Positions 31,204 through 41,470 of a stretch of 64,000 nucleotides of DNA are shown here, piece by piece. The position numbers and the translations under genes are program-made. The DNA is from Pyropia haitanensis (lineage: Eukaryota > Rhodophyta > Bangiophyceae > Bangiales > Bangiaceae): assembly GCA_008729055.1 (NCBI GenBank), contig SDUX01000004.1, positions 1,054,001-1,118,000 of the forward strand, written 5' to 3'. Each line of letters opens with the position of its first letter. Position 1 is the first letter of the stretch. The notes below the pieces were generated by a model. That model was not told where the DNA came from. It searched no databases and saw only the letters and a list, made by a program, of their open reading frames with translations.

Positions 31204-32369
31204 CGACGATCACGAGGGGAGAGAGACAGAGGCTGGGTGGGATTGATACGACCGCACTGGTCCGGCTGGTTTGCCGCTGTTGCGCGGCTCCGCGTGAAAT
31301 GTGTCTCGGACCTGTCGAAAACCGTTTTCGTTTTTTTTTTCTTTTCTTGTGATGTGTCTTTCGCACTCGTTGCGGAACCAATACCGCCATATACGAGCAG
31401 GCAGTATCACTTGTGAGACGGCTCACACAAGAACAGGCTACAACGGGCTGTTGACGGGCTCTGCGTCGTACCAGCTGTGATGGGCGGCATGCAGATACGG
31501 CACTCCTCCGCTTCCTCCCCACCTCCCCGCCCTTCACACCTCCCTTGCGCGTGCTCTTCGCGCGGCTGCTGCCGTGGCGCACACCCATGACGGTGGCCAC
31601 CGTCCACGCGGGCCGTCGCCGCCGTCACCGCGCGGGTAGCGGCGATGGGGCGCTGGGTGGTGGCGGCGCGCGGCGGCCCGTTCTCACTCTTTACGGTTGA
31701 AGCGCGCGCTGGGCAGCCCGTGGTCGCGGGGGGGACCATCCGAGCCCGCCGCGGCCGCCAACCCTGGGGCCGTCGCCGCCGTCGCCACCGACGCCGCCGC
31801 CGCCGCCGCCGCCGCCGGCAGCGGCAATGGCGGTGGCAGCGGTGGCGACCGCGGCGGGTCGGCCGTCGGCGCGCGCGCGCGCCGTGGCGCGCCGGCGCCG
31901 GCGTCGCCGCCCGCCACAGGCGAGCCACCGCGGCCGCCCCGCGCGGGAAGCGTCGGATCACGCTACCAATTCAATTGATAGGACGCGGTGTGCAAAGCAG
32001 GAGGCCAATCCCGCCGTGGCGATCGCCACCGCCCCCACGGCCGTGGGGTGCAAAGAGCGGCGACCGGCGCCACGTGCTCGCCGGCGCCTTGGGGTGCCAG
32101 CCCTTGTGCGCGTGCGCCCGTTCCACGCTGTGCCGCTGCGGCGGTGCACCGCCGCAGCCCGACCGCCGCTCCCGCTGCCCCGCATCGCTTGGCCGCGACC
32201 GCCGCGGCGCATCGCTGCGCGTCTTGCTGGACGGCATCCGCACCCCACCGGTGCGGGCGCCCCACCTCTTCCCGCCCACCAACGCTGGTCTGCTGCCCTT
32301 CCCGTCGCTCACCCAGCGTCGCCCGCTGCCCCGTTGGCCTGGTGGCTGTATTTTACCGGCGCGTGCACG
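31204..32369. other. intergenic region
   Basis: 1.2 kb. The first 350 bases are less GC-rich, with a T/C run (31322-31345), and probably belong to the B12D 3' region. Around 31740-31960 there is simple GCC/GGC sequence open in several frames. No gene supported. Confidence 0.4.
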
Positions 32370-32822
32370 ATGCACCGCGCGCTACGCCGATTTGGGGGCT
32401 CACTGTCGGCCACTGCCGCCCCCGGCTTGCGCCGCTCGACCGCCGCCGCCGTGGCCGGCGCGACGGCGCCCGCCGCTGCCGCCGCCGCCGCGACGGCGAC
32501 GCGGCCGCTCGCCACGGGCGCCGCCCCCCCCGAAGATGGCCCCGCGGACCGTGACGGCAACGGCACCGCCGACGTGGACGCGGACGCGGCCGCTGCCGCC
32601 GCCGACGGCGCGCCCGCCGTGCCCGACGTGCCGGCGCCGGCGGCCGACTATGGCACGTCGTTGGACGTGGACGATGGCGACGCGGACGCGGTGCGGGCGC
32701 AGGTGGAGGCGGACGCCGCGCGGGAGGCGGTGGACAACCCGGCCAAGGAGCCGGCCGACGCGGCGGCGGACGTGCGGGGGGACGGCACCGTGTACAATGG
32801 GGCCGAGCCGGGCAAGGCGTAG
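32370..32822 (+). CDS. small acidic protein with mitochondrial-type N-terminus, unknown family
   Basis: 150 residues, one exon, TAG at the end. Residues 1-50 (MHRALRRFGGSLSATA, then LRRSTAAAVAGA) are Arg/Ala/Ser-rich with no acidic residues, like a mitochondrial presequence. The rest is strongly acidic and Ala-rich (DADAAAAAADGAPAVPDVP, SLDVDDGDADAVRAQVEAD) and ends NGAEPGKA. There is no domain I recognise and no hydrophobic helix. The sharp change from basic leader to acidic body and the single clean frame argue that it is a real gene. A function cannot be proposed. Confidence 0.55.
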   Translation: MHRALRRFGGSLSATAAPGLRRSTAAAVAGATAPAAAAAAATATRPLATGAAPPEDGPADRDGNGTADVDADAAAAAADGAPAVPDVPAPAADYGTSLDVDDGDADAVRAQVEADAAREAVDNPAKEPADAAADVRGDGTVYNGAEPGKA

Positions 32823-35365
32823 GGGGTGGGGCGGCGGCGGCCGCCGCCGCGAGGGCGGACGGGCGAGGCCGACGGGGAGGGGGCAGGGGGGCAGGGCAAT
32901 GATGGGATGGGGTGAGGGCGGGTGTGGTTGCGTACGTCACGCTCTGCGTTCATGACAGCCGTTGCGCGTGTGGTCTCTGGTCCTCCCCCCACCGCACCAC
33001 CCCTACTTCCCCTGTGCGTCCAAACTGTCGACATGCCATACCGCATCCCGACCTCGTCATCTCTTTCTACCCCTCTCTTGCCTTGCCATGTGTGGAAATT
33101 CTGTTCCTTGCCATACCGCCGCACGCGGGGGCTGTCCCGGTCGGCCGTCTTTTTACCGCTGCCGCCCTCCCCCCCTCCCTGACCTGCTTGGCACGGCGGC
33201 CGTGCGGGGGCGGCGACCGGCGTTGCCCTCCCACTTCACTGTCATCGCGCAGCGAGGGAGCGGCTGCCGTCCTCACCCGCCGGCCTCGGTCCACTGTGGA
33301 AACGTGGTGTGCGCTGTGTGTTGTGGATTTTCTTCTGATGAGCACGGGCTGCCACGCCACGGGGTGGCTCGCGGACGAGCCTCTGTCTGTCGCTCTCTTT
33401 CGCTCGTCGTGCCGGTCTGACCTCTGTAGCGCCGCTCCTTTGAGCGGCCTGGACGCGGCGGTGTGTGTCTGGTGACGTCGCTGGCGTCGGGAGTCGGCCT
33501 GCGGCGTCAGGTCGGGCCCGCGAGGCAGGTGACGCCAGAGAAGACCAGCGTAGCTACTATGTGACTGCTGCTATTCCGCTCGCCGACGAGCAGCACATCC
33601 ACCGCCAGTGGCACGCCGCGACGAGGCAACGGGCTGCTGCGGCAACGCCTGCGGCGTGGCTGCCACGAGGAGGAAGACCACCGACCCTCCCCATCGGCGC
33701 CGCTGCGGATGGCGGCGCCGACCCCATTGCGCAATGACGCCGGCCTCGGTGCCGCAGTCGGCGTGTAGCAACGGCCGCGGGGGTTGTGGTCCATGGACGC
33801 GACGCTGGCGCCGTTTGGCACGTTGGTGGCGTGCGGCAGGGACGCGGGGAACCGGTCCCGTGCGCGCCAGCCGCCGCCACGCGTGGACCCCTGGTGGCCG
33901 AGCCGCCGCCCCCGGCCGTGGCGCGTGCGCGTCGTCGCCACCCAAGCGGGCCGCGCTGCACGCGCCGCGTCGGCTGCCTTGCGCGTCTGAGCGGCGGGGG
34001 GAACCCCACCCTGAGGGCGGCGCTCCCTGTTTCTTTAGCCGTGCGTGGCCGTCCAGCCGGGGGGGGGGGGCGGTCGACAGACGGACTGGCTGCCGGCCAA
34101 GGTCAACGCGGCGTGAAGGAGGGGCGGCGAGGGGGGGGGGCGGGGGGGGTGGGGTCTGGTTGCCAGGCTGGACGGCGCGCGGGCCAGGTGCACCGCGGCG
34201 CCCCAGGGGGGGGTGGGGGGGGGCGTCGACGGGCGGCCCACGCCGCCGGCCACAAGCCCGCGGCAGCCCCAACCGCGCGGGCCGGCAGCCCGCGGCGCGA
34301 TGCCGGACGCCCCGCGTGGCTGCGCGTCGACCCCGGCCACGCATTGTCGGCGGAGCAAACAAAAAAAAAAAACAGCCGCGTCGGGCGCCGCCCCGGCGGC
34401 GTCGTCCTCGCACCGTGGGTGCGCTCGCCGCGAGTCGCCCTCCCGCCCGCGCGCCGCCCCGGGCAGCCGCACCGACGCTCCCAGCGGCTCCGCCGCGGCG
34501 GACAGCGGTGGGCGGCGGGCGGATGGGGCCGACGCCGCCGCGGCGGCTCGCGCCCGCCGTCATTGGCGGGCGGGCGGCGCGGGGGGTACGCTTTTCTCCA
34601 AACTGCAAACGGGCGGCGTGTAGCGCGCGTCGAGCCCGCCAACGCACGGTCCGTACGGCGGCCGTGCGTGTGGAGATTTTTTTTTGTTGCTCGCTGCGAT
34701 TGGTGCGGTCCTGCCGGCGGCGGTGGTCGCCACCACCCTCGCGCGGGGCGCGGCGGGACGCCGACTGTGCCACGTCGCCTACGGCGGCGGACGGGGTCGA
34801 CTGGACACGCACCCTGCGGCGGGCGGTGCGGCACTGGCGCACGGAGCGCCCGGCGGCAGGCGCAACGCGACGACCCCCCCCGGGCGGCGCCACCCGACGG
34901 CTCTCTTCCCCCCCCCCCGTCCTCGTTCCCACCAGGATGACGGCGCCCGCCGCGCTCCCAGCCGCCGGGGGCGTTGCCAGACGCCGAGAACCGCCGCGGA
35001 CGCCGCATCGGTGCGCCTTCAGCGTGTCCGCGTCGCCCCTCTGCCAGACCCGGCAAGGCGCGCCGGGCACGGCTGGGGGATGTGCTGCCGTTTGGGGACG
35101 CGCACGCCGTGCTCGCGCCGTCCCCGCCCTATTTCTTTCTGCCTTCGAGTGCCCCCTCATCGCCACCGCCAAGCCTCGCCGCGTTGAACTGGTTAGCAGC
35201 TGGGCGGCTGCCCCGGGGTTGGCCTCCCTTGCTGCTGTGGGCAGACGGTCGCCCCCCAGCACCCCACTGTGGCCACCCCCTCGCCCCCGCTTTAAACCCC
35301 AGCGGGTGGTTCCAGGTCTGTGCGCGCTGGCTAGTGATCGTCCTCGACACCCGCGGGACCGCGGC
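32823..35365. other. long intergenic region upstream of the F-box gene
   Basis: 2.5 kb. The part 32900-33500 is T/C-rich with moderate GC. The part 33600-35300 is GC-rich and open over long distances in several frames of both strands, giving Arg/Pro/Ala/Gly-rich text without domains. It contains A and T homopolymers at about 34358-34372 and 34677-34685. I support no gene here. Confidence 0.4.
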
Positions 35366-36769
35366 ATGGCACCCTCGCCCCCATCCCTGGGCCTCATGGA
35401 CCTCCCACCCGAGGTGCTCAACCTGGTCCTCATCGCCGTGGCCGACCCGTGGTCCCTGCAGTCGCTGTCGCGGACGTGTCGCCGCCTGGCGGCCGCCGCA
35501 TCCCCGTCCGCGCCCCTGTGCCGCACCCTCCTGGCCAAGCACGTGGACTTGACGCGCCTGCCCGGGTTCCCCACCGAGTGGGAGACGGAGTTTTTCTGCT
35601 ACTGGGACGACTCTTTTGGGGAGCCAACCGATGCGGTGGCGTTTGCACCCCCCCTATCTCGGGTGCGGGGGTGGCCAGAGGGGGTGCTGTCGCCTGTGCC
35701 TTTGGCGGTTGTGGAGGAGGCGCTCGACCAACACGAGAGCGCCGAGGCGGTCGCGGACGAGGCGGAAGAGTATGGTGACCCGATGCGCGATGACGCCCCG
35801 CAGTCGTCTGATGGCGAAATGGGGTCACCTCACGCAAGCACTGTCGATGCGGAATCAGCCCAAGAGGGCTCTGACGGCGTGGAGTCGGACCAAGATGGCG
35901 CCGACGAAGAGTGGTTGGGCCCAGAGGGCGCCGACGAAGAGGGGTCGGACCCAGACGGCGCGGACGATATAGGGTCGGACCCAGATGGCGCCGATGAAGA
36001 GGGGCCGGACTACGAGGTCGCTGACGGAGAGGAGCCTGACGAAGTCGGCGCTGGCAAAGACGGGTCTGCCCAAGATGACCCGGCAAAGCCTCGGCCGCCC
36101 GTGGGCTCCTTCCTGTACGTTGACAACCGGGCCGTCGGAACCGGGACGACGGCGCCGGGTGCCGCCGCTGCTGCCGGGGAGGACGACCCCCGCGCGCTCT
36201 ACATTGGCCTGGCCACCCTCTCCCGCGCGGCCGCGGCGGTGCAAACCGCCGAGCCGTTTGACTGTGACTGCGGGTGGGGCACGGAGGCTCTCCACACCGA
36301 GTGGCACCTGCTGGCGGTGCGCATCACGCCGGGGTCCATCGCGTGGCCCGCGGCGGACGCGCCTACGGAGGCGGTCGTCGCCGCCGCGGACGCGCTGATG
36401 GCCGCCGCGGGCGCCGACACGCACGCGCGGGCGTCGATCGTCCCGCGCATCGGGGGGGTGCGGCCAGAGGCGGCGCGGCCGGGGGCGCCGGCGTGGAGCG
36501 GCCGCCCCGGGGGGCCCCTCTTCCGCACCAACGTGGCGGGCCCGGCGGTGCGCCATCGGATGGGCAAGGGGCCCGACGACGAGTGGTCGTTGGCGGCGCG
36601 GCGCGCCCAAGGGGCGGCGATGGTGGCGGTGGAGGCGGTCCTCGGCGACCGGCCGGTGCTGGCGTTCCACTTTGGGGAGGAGGCGATGAACCCCACCGGC
36701 GGGGTGATGGCCGTACAGTGGTCGCCGAGCCTGGTGCTCGGCCTCCTCCTGCCCATCGTGCACACCTAA
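35366..36769 (+). CDS. F-box protein with acidic decapeptide repeats and a novel C-terminal domain
   Basis: 467 residues, single exon. Residues 8-60 form an F-box (LGLMDLPPEVLNLVLIAVAD, then SLSRTCRRLAAAA), which binds Skp1 in an SCF ubiquitin ligase. The middle (about 178-237) has six tandem acidic ten-residue repeats of the type GADEEGSDPD. The C-terminal domain (about 250-467) is not a WD40, LRR or Kelch domain. It includes GTEALHTEWHLLAVRITPGS, LAFHFGEEAMNPTGG and the ending VQWSPSLVLGLLLPIVHT. The same blocks occur in the partial gene at the right edge of the window, so this domain belongs to a family. It presumably recognises the substrate. The ATG context is gcggcATGg. Longer upstream reading in frame is possible but lacks protein character. 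Confidence 0.75.
   Translation: MAPSPPSLGLMDLPPEVLNLVLIAVADPWSLQSLSRTCRRLAAAASPSAPLCRTLLAKHVDLTRLPGFPTEWETEFFCYWDDSFGEPTDAVAFAPPLSRVRGWPEGVLSPVPLAVVEEALDQHESAEAVADEAEEYGDPMRDDAPQSSDGEMGSPHASTVDAESAQEGSDGVESDQDGADEEWLGPEGADEEGSDPDGADDIGSDPDGADEEGPDYEVADGEEPDEVGAGKDGSAQDDPAKPRPPVGSFLYVDNRAVGTGTTAPGAAAAAGEDDPRALYIGLATLSRAAAAVQTAEPFDCDCGWGTEALHTEWHLLAVRITPGSIAWPAADAPTEAVVAAADALMAAAGADTHARASIVPRIGGVRPEAARPGAPAWSGRPGGPLFRTNVAGPAVRHRMGKGPDDEWSLAARRAQGAAMVAVEAVLGDRPVLAFHFGEEAMNPTGGVMAVQWSPSLVLGLLLPIVHT
35897..36076 (+). repeat. six 30-bp tandem repeats coding acidic decapeptides
   Basis: Units begin at 35897, 35927, 35957, 35987, 36017 and 36047 with consensus GADEEGSDPD. The first four are close copies at DNA level and the last two are degenerate. 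The spacing keeps frame. A seventh diverged unit may precede (GSDGVESDQD, 35867-35896). Confidence 0.85.
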
Positions 36770-38202
36770 GGGCGGCGCGAGAGGGAGAGTGGGGTGCCGC
36801 GGGGGGAGGGGGGGACGGACGTGGGGCGGTGGGGTAGCTTGGCGCCTGCGCCAATCGGGGCTAGCTGGGACGAGGCGCTCATCGCTCGTATTGTCTGCTC
36901 GTGGGCGCAGGTCCTCGTCGGGCGGCACCGGCGCACAGGCAGGTGCACCTCGAGGACGTTGGATGGGAGGCGCAGGAGTGGCAGCTGGGGTGTCATGCCG
37001 CACTCCCGCGAGCGTGGTGAGCGATCAATATCCAGGGCACGCAGACCCAGCGTCACGAGCGGGCGTCGTGAGGGAAGGGGAAGAGGCAGCCGCTGCAAAG
37101 GCTGCGGGATTTTGGCGTCTGGCGTCGCCAGCAGAGGCTGGCAGCAGCGACGGCCGCCATCATCCTGGTGGGAACGAGCACGACCGCCACGTGCGGTGAC
37201 CTCTGGCAAGAACCGGGAAGCGACCGGCAACTCGGAGCCGTTGGCACAGTGAGCGACCAGCGCGGGCGGTAGTGGGGCAGTGCCAAGGATGGCTGTGTTC
37301 TACGAGGGGGGGGGGCGGGACGGCCTGGCGCACCCGCCGCCGACCCGCGACCACACCCAGGACCCCGCACAGGGGCTGCCAGTCCGCTCTCCGGCCCACG
37401 CCGCCCGCTCCTCCACCATCACGAGCAGCGGAAGCGCCAGCGGGGGCACGGCGTGCTCACCAAAGGTCCAGTTGAGCGCCACGCAACTGGCAGCCGCCGC
37501 AGCGCCCTGGTGACGGGGAGGGTGAGGGGTGGGGCAGGCGGAGCGAGAGCGCAACAATACCCCAAAACGGGCTGGCTGCTCGCCACAGAGCCCCACGAGC
37601 ATCGGGGTGGTCAGTCCGTCGTCCCACCACCTACGCACCGATGCGCTTGGCGCTTGCCCACCAGGCGCGGAGAGGACCGCCGGCAGACGCCGCTGGAGAG
37701 AGGAGACGCTCCACGGGGACGGCTCCAAGCTGGACCTGGTCCAAGCCCGTGCACCTCAGGAATGGCAGAGCGTACGCAAGTGTGTGTTTGACAAGTATCG
37801 GGTCCCCTGCACCAATCCTTCACAGGGGATACGTTTTCTGGCGAACAGCGGTCACTGTCAGGATAAAGACCGTGGCAACAGAGTGTATCCTTGCAAGGAC
37901 TACTAATTCGATGCGCCAGCCACAGTTGGAATGGGCAACGCGTGGCGTCTCGGCGGCAGTGACCGCTTTGACCAGGCGGCGCTGGAAGAGGTGTGCTACT
38001 TGGACGCCGTAAACTTCCTGGTTTGGCTGCGCGAACCCACCCCCCCCCCCCAACGCGCAGAGTGAGCGTAGCCGCCGTCGTTGCCGCGCCCGGATCTTGG
38101 TTGTCCAGTAACCAACCCCCCCTGTTATCCCATCTCCGCCGGCAGAGCCGCTGTCCTCGTCCTCGTTACGCCGTCGCCAACGCCGTCGCACTCGTCCGCA
38201 CC
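36770..38202. other. intergenic region F-box / eIF5A
   Basis: 1.4 kb. GC content falls from left to right, and 37760-37960 is near average composition. Minus-strand frames at 36766-37230 and 37300-37728 read somewhat protein-like but have no domain and no orthologue I can name. The last 150 bases are pyrimidine-rich and probably the eIF5A leader. Confidence 0.4.
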
Positions 38203-39139
38203 ATGGCTGATGATGCGTCTGGGTCGGGGGCGTCCGACTGCATTCCCATTCAGGCGGGGGCGCTGAAGAAGGGTTCCCACGTGGTGCTCAAGGGCTTCCC
38301 GTGCAAGATTGTTGAGTACTCGTACGTTTCACTTTTCTGTTGCGCCCTTTGGATTCTTTTTGGTGCCGTGCTGTGGATGGTGTAGGCGTGTTGAGTTGGG
38401 CATGGCGCTTTCGCTCGGGCTGCTGTCCTGGGTGGAACTGTTGGCCGTGCACTTGGCTGCCGTCCCACGCCAGGAGTAGAGGGGAGCTACAGCGACCACG
38501 GACGGGTCACCCGCTAAGTGCTGCTCTGCGGCTTTCTCGTCCAGCGGCTGTGCTGTGGATGAGGCTTTGCGCGCTGCTGTCGGTAGATGGGCATGTTATG
38601 GTACACGCACAACTGGAGGCAAGGGAAGTGAGGCGTGGTTATTGAACATGTGGGTGCCATCCGTTGGTGTGTCTGAGGATCTCATCTGACCTTGTGCTTG
38701 CTTTTCTCTGGTTGGATGGGTTGCTGATTCTTTGTCCGTCATGACGCGTTGCACGCGCCTCTATCTTTGGGCGGATCTTGTTGCGTGCTCTGGTTGCAGG
38801 ACGTCGAAGACCGGCAAGCACGGGCACGCCAAGGCCAACATCACCGGCACTGACATCTTTACGCAGAGGAAGTATGAAGATATTTCGCCGACGTCGCACA
38901 ACATGCTGCAGCCGCTGGTGAACCGTAACGATTTCCAGCTGGTGGATGTGGATGACGAGGGATACGTTACGCTGATGGACTCGAAGAACGAGACGCGCTC
39001 GGACCTCAAGCTGGACCTGGACGGCGATGACGTGCACAAGAAGATCAAGGAGGAGTTTGACAATGGCAAGGACCTGGTCTTGACCGTCCTGGCGGCCATG
39101 AAGACTGAGAAGATCATTGCGTGGAAGGAGCTGCAGTAG
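38203..39139 (+). CDS. EIF5A: translation initiation factor 5A
   Basis: Join 38203-38321 and 38800-39139, 152 residues. eIF5A promotes elongation through poorly reactive (polyproline) peptides and needs hypusine on one Lys. The hypusine loop is complete: STSKTGKHGHAK, with Lys46 as the modified residue. Before it stands GSHVVLKGFPCKIVEYS. After it come TDIFTQRKYEDISPTSHNM and the C-terminal OB fold ending VLAAMKTEKIIAWKELQ. The start ATG (gcaccATGg) gives the usual acidic N-terminus MADDAS. Length is a few residues below the typical 157-160. This is the cytosolic factor. It needs deoxyhypusine synthase and hydroxylase, which are not in this window. Confidence 0.96.
38322..38799 (+). other. 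spliceosomal intron in EIF5A
   Basis: 478 bp, phase 2 (splits the Ser codon TC|G). Donor GTACGT, acceptor GGTTGCAG. It interrupts the gene six residues before the hypusine lysine. T-rich throughout compared with the flanking exons. Confidence 0.92.
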
Positions 39140-39570
39140 ACGTACGTCGGGGGGGGTTGTGTTCTTGGAAAGGTCTTGTCCCCCGCCGAGCCTTTGGTTT
39201 TTTTTGTCTTGTGTTGTTTTTGTTCTTGGGGGCGTGCCAGGTCCAGGTCTGATGCGCGCATACATGCTATTATTGGCGTTCTCTGTCTGGTCGAAGGCAT
39301 CTGCGTGTATGCACGCAAGCACTGCGTCAGTTGCTCAGAGCGCCGGCACTCCCGCAAGCAGCGCGGACATACGGTTCGTCCCTTCCGTGTCAGGCGCAAC
39401 GCGCAGTGTCTGAAGCTGTCGCTCTGTAGTCGAGAGCATGCAGCTCCTGGAAACAAGCCAGCACGGAGCGACACCGGTGTGCGGGCGCATGGCCCCCAAC
39501 AACACATGATCAGAGGCAAGGTGCGAATTACTGCGGAAACAGAACAACAATAGGACCATAGCATGACATT
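39140..39570. other. convergent intergenic region EIF5A / EF-P
   Basis: 430 bp of moderate GC holding both 3' ends. T-rich just after the EIF5A stop (39190-39235). Nothing else seen. Confidence 0.5.
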
Positions 39571-40547
39571 CTACTCTTTTGCCCGCGACAGGTACTTTCC
39601 CTCAACCGTGTTGACGCTGACCAGCTCGTCGATTTCAATGAAGAGCGGTACCATCACCGTCGCGCCCGTCTCGAGCGTGGCCGGCTTGAGCGCGTTGTTG
39701 GCCGTGTTTCCCCGCACCCCCGGCTCTGTGTCCGTCACACGCAATGTGATGGTAGTGGGCAGGTCCACGTCCAGCACCCGGTCATTGTGCTTGAGCACCT
39801 CCACATCCAGACCCTCCTTCATGTACTTGACCCGCTCGCCAATGACCTTGGCGGTCAGTCGCTCTTCGTCGTACGTCTCCATGTTCATGAAGACGTAGTC
39901 GTCACCATCCACGTATGTATGCTGCATGGTAACTTTCTCCAAGGATGCCTGCTTCACAGTCTCGCCAGCCTGCGACGGTCGAGGGACCAGAGAGACAAGG
40001 GGGATGGCAGGAATGAACCACCACCCAGAAAACAGGAACGCAAGCTCTCATGTCCAGAAGCCCAACGTTAGAGACGCAAAAACGACACCCATTGACAGAG
40101 ACACCAATCCCTGTGCCCAACGCTCGCGACTGGCTCCACAGTCCCCCGCACACCCCGCCAATACAGCTCGTACCAGCACAGGTGCAACAGAAACCATACC
40201 TTAAACGTCTTTTCCAACGCAGCACCGGTCTCCATGTTCTTGAGCTTGGTGCGCACAAACGCGGCGCCCTTTCCAGGCTTGACGTGGAGGAACTCGGTCA
40301 CCCGCCATACCGACCCGTCCATCTCCACCGTCACGCCTGGTCGCAGCTCGTTGCTGGACAGCATACGCACGCCATGCGGAGCGAAACGCTGCTCAACAGC
40401 CACCTGCCGCGGCAGCAGGCGAGCCGCAGCAGCCGCGCCACCCGTCCGCCACGCGTAGCTACCAGCGCGGACCGTCGATACGGCGCTAGGGCGGCTGGGG
40501 CGACCGCACACAGGATCAGCGGCAGCCGGGACAAAAGCGCACTCCAT
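39571..40547 (-). CDS. efp: plastid elongation factor P
   Basis: Join complement 40547-40200 and 39969-39571, 248 residues. Residues 1-60 ([15 protein letters not shown]..., Phe5, Ala/Arg/Ser-rich, no acidic run) form a transit peptide. The mature part is bacterial [39 protein letters not shown] with the Lys of PGKGAAF in the position modified in bacteria, [32 protein letters not shown], and the C-terminal OB domain with [20 protein letters not shown] and [20 protein letters not shown]. It relieves ribosome stalling at polyproline, most likely in the plastid (cyanobacterial origin). It could be dual-targeted. The ATG chosen is in a gtcaccATGg context. An in-frame GTG lies upstream but is not a eukaryotic start. 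Confidence 0.92.
39970..40199 (-). other. spliceosomal intron in the EF-P gene
   Basis: 230 bp, phase 0, minus strand. Donor TTTAAG|GTATGG, acceptor CGTCGCAG|GCTGGC. Splicing joins LEKTFK to AGETVKQA as expected for EF-P. Confidence 0.92.
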
Positions 40548-41104
40548 GGTGACGAGAAGAGGCAGGAACAACAGAAAGAACACCAGCTAAACGATCCACA
40601 ATGGCACGGCAGAAAAGGTGCCAGAGTTGGAAAGACAGGTACCGGACGCCAATGCGAGGCGATGAAGCCGACAGGGGGGTCGCCACTCGTTGGGACAACC
40701 GGGAACGTCAGCGGAGAGCTCGATCCCCGCGGGAAACAAGCTGAAGGTCACGCTGCAGATCAAATACATTTACAAATACAGAATTCAGTTTTGTGTACTT
40801 CCTGTCGAACCAATTCAGGCCATGACACTTGGCAAGAGAAGAAATCGTCAGCCACAGTGACCAGTTTTTCTTCCTTCTCTGCGGGTCATCAAGAACACAG
40901 CCCTCGCTGGACCCGTCACAGACAAGCACAAGAGGAGGCAGCAGCGACAGAGCTGCCGTCAAGAGCCGACTGTCGACGTCTATCTCCCCATCGCTGTGCC
41001 CCGCAAGCTTCTTCTCATCGGCGTTTGTCTCAGTTTTCCTATCTTCCTGTCCCGTACACTTTCGGACCATACCCCAGGCTGCTGTTCTCTCCGTCGACGT
41101 TGAC
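40548..41104. other. divergent intergenic region EF-P / zinc-ribbon gene
   Basis: 0.56 kb of moderate GC, presumably with both promoters. An A/T-richer patch lies at 40755-40810. The plus-strand frame is open for some distance before the zinc-ribbon ATG. No RNA gene seen. Confidence 0.5.
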
Positions 41105-41470
41105 ATGGACGCAACAAAGAAGCACAACGTCACCAAGCACCCTGAAGGTGACGTCAAGCTCCCTCTGCCTGGTGTGCTACCGACCCAGCCATCCGGATTC
41201 GATTCGACCGGTAAGGGGCAGCCGCTCGTCCCTCACACTGCAATTGGTGACCCTGCGGGAACCAAGATCCCCAAGGGCTTCCGCGGCGCTCCTGTACGCA
41301 ACACGGTGGCGACGCGAGAGAAGCAGGACCCAGACCGCCATTGCTACCGGGCCTCAGGCGGCGGCCGCAAGACCATGAAGTGCGAGGAGTGTTTCGACTA
41401 CAACAAGGGTGTCGCGGCGAAATGCTGTCAAGTGTGTGGGCATACCAACTCTATTTTCACTGGACGGTGA
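41105..41470 (+). CDS. small C4 zinc-ribbon protein, unknown family
   Basis: 121 residues, single exon. The N-terminal 75 residues are hydrophilic and Pro/Gly-rich (MDATKKHNVTKHPEGD, LPLPGVLPTQPSGFDSTGKG, IPKGFRGAPVRN) with no regular domain. The C-terminus forms a probable zinc ribbon: Cys93-x2-Cys96, then Cys107/Cys108 and Cys111 (KCEECFDYN...CCQVCGH). I do not know a family with this combination. The frame is open upstream (VLSVDVD before the ATG), so the true start could lie in an earlier exon. The nearby EF-P gene is divergent and SerB is convergent. The composition is protein-like throughout, so I regard it as real. Confidence 0.65.
   Translation: MDATKKHNVTKHPEGDVKLPLPGVLPTQPSGFDSTGKGQPLVPHTAIGDPAGTKIPKGFRGAPVRNTVATREKQDPDRHCYRASGGGRKTMKCEECFDYNKGVAAKCCQVCGHTNSIFTGR

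Noticed and set aside
33571..35574. Long open frames on both strands upstream of the F-box gene
   Set aside because: Over 600 codons, but composition is Arg/Pro/Gly/Ala only, with no domain and equal openness of the opposite strand. Stop codons are rare by chance at this GC content.
36766..37728. Minus-strand frames 36766-37230 and 37300-37728 with protein-like composition
   Set aside because: No domain, no coherent start or splice signals, and position directly behind the F-box 3' end. Not enough to call genes.
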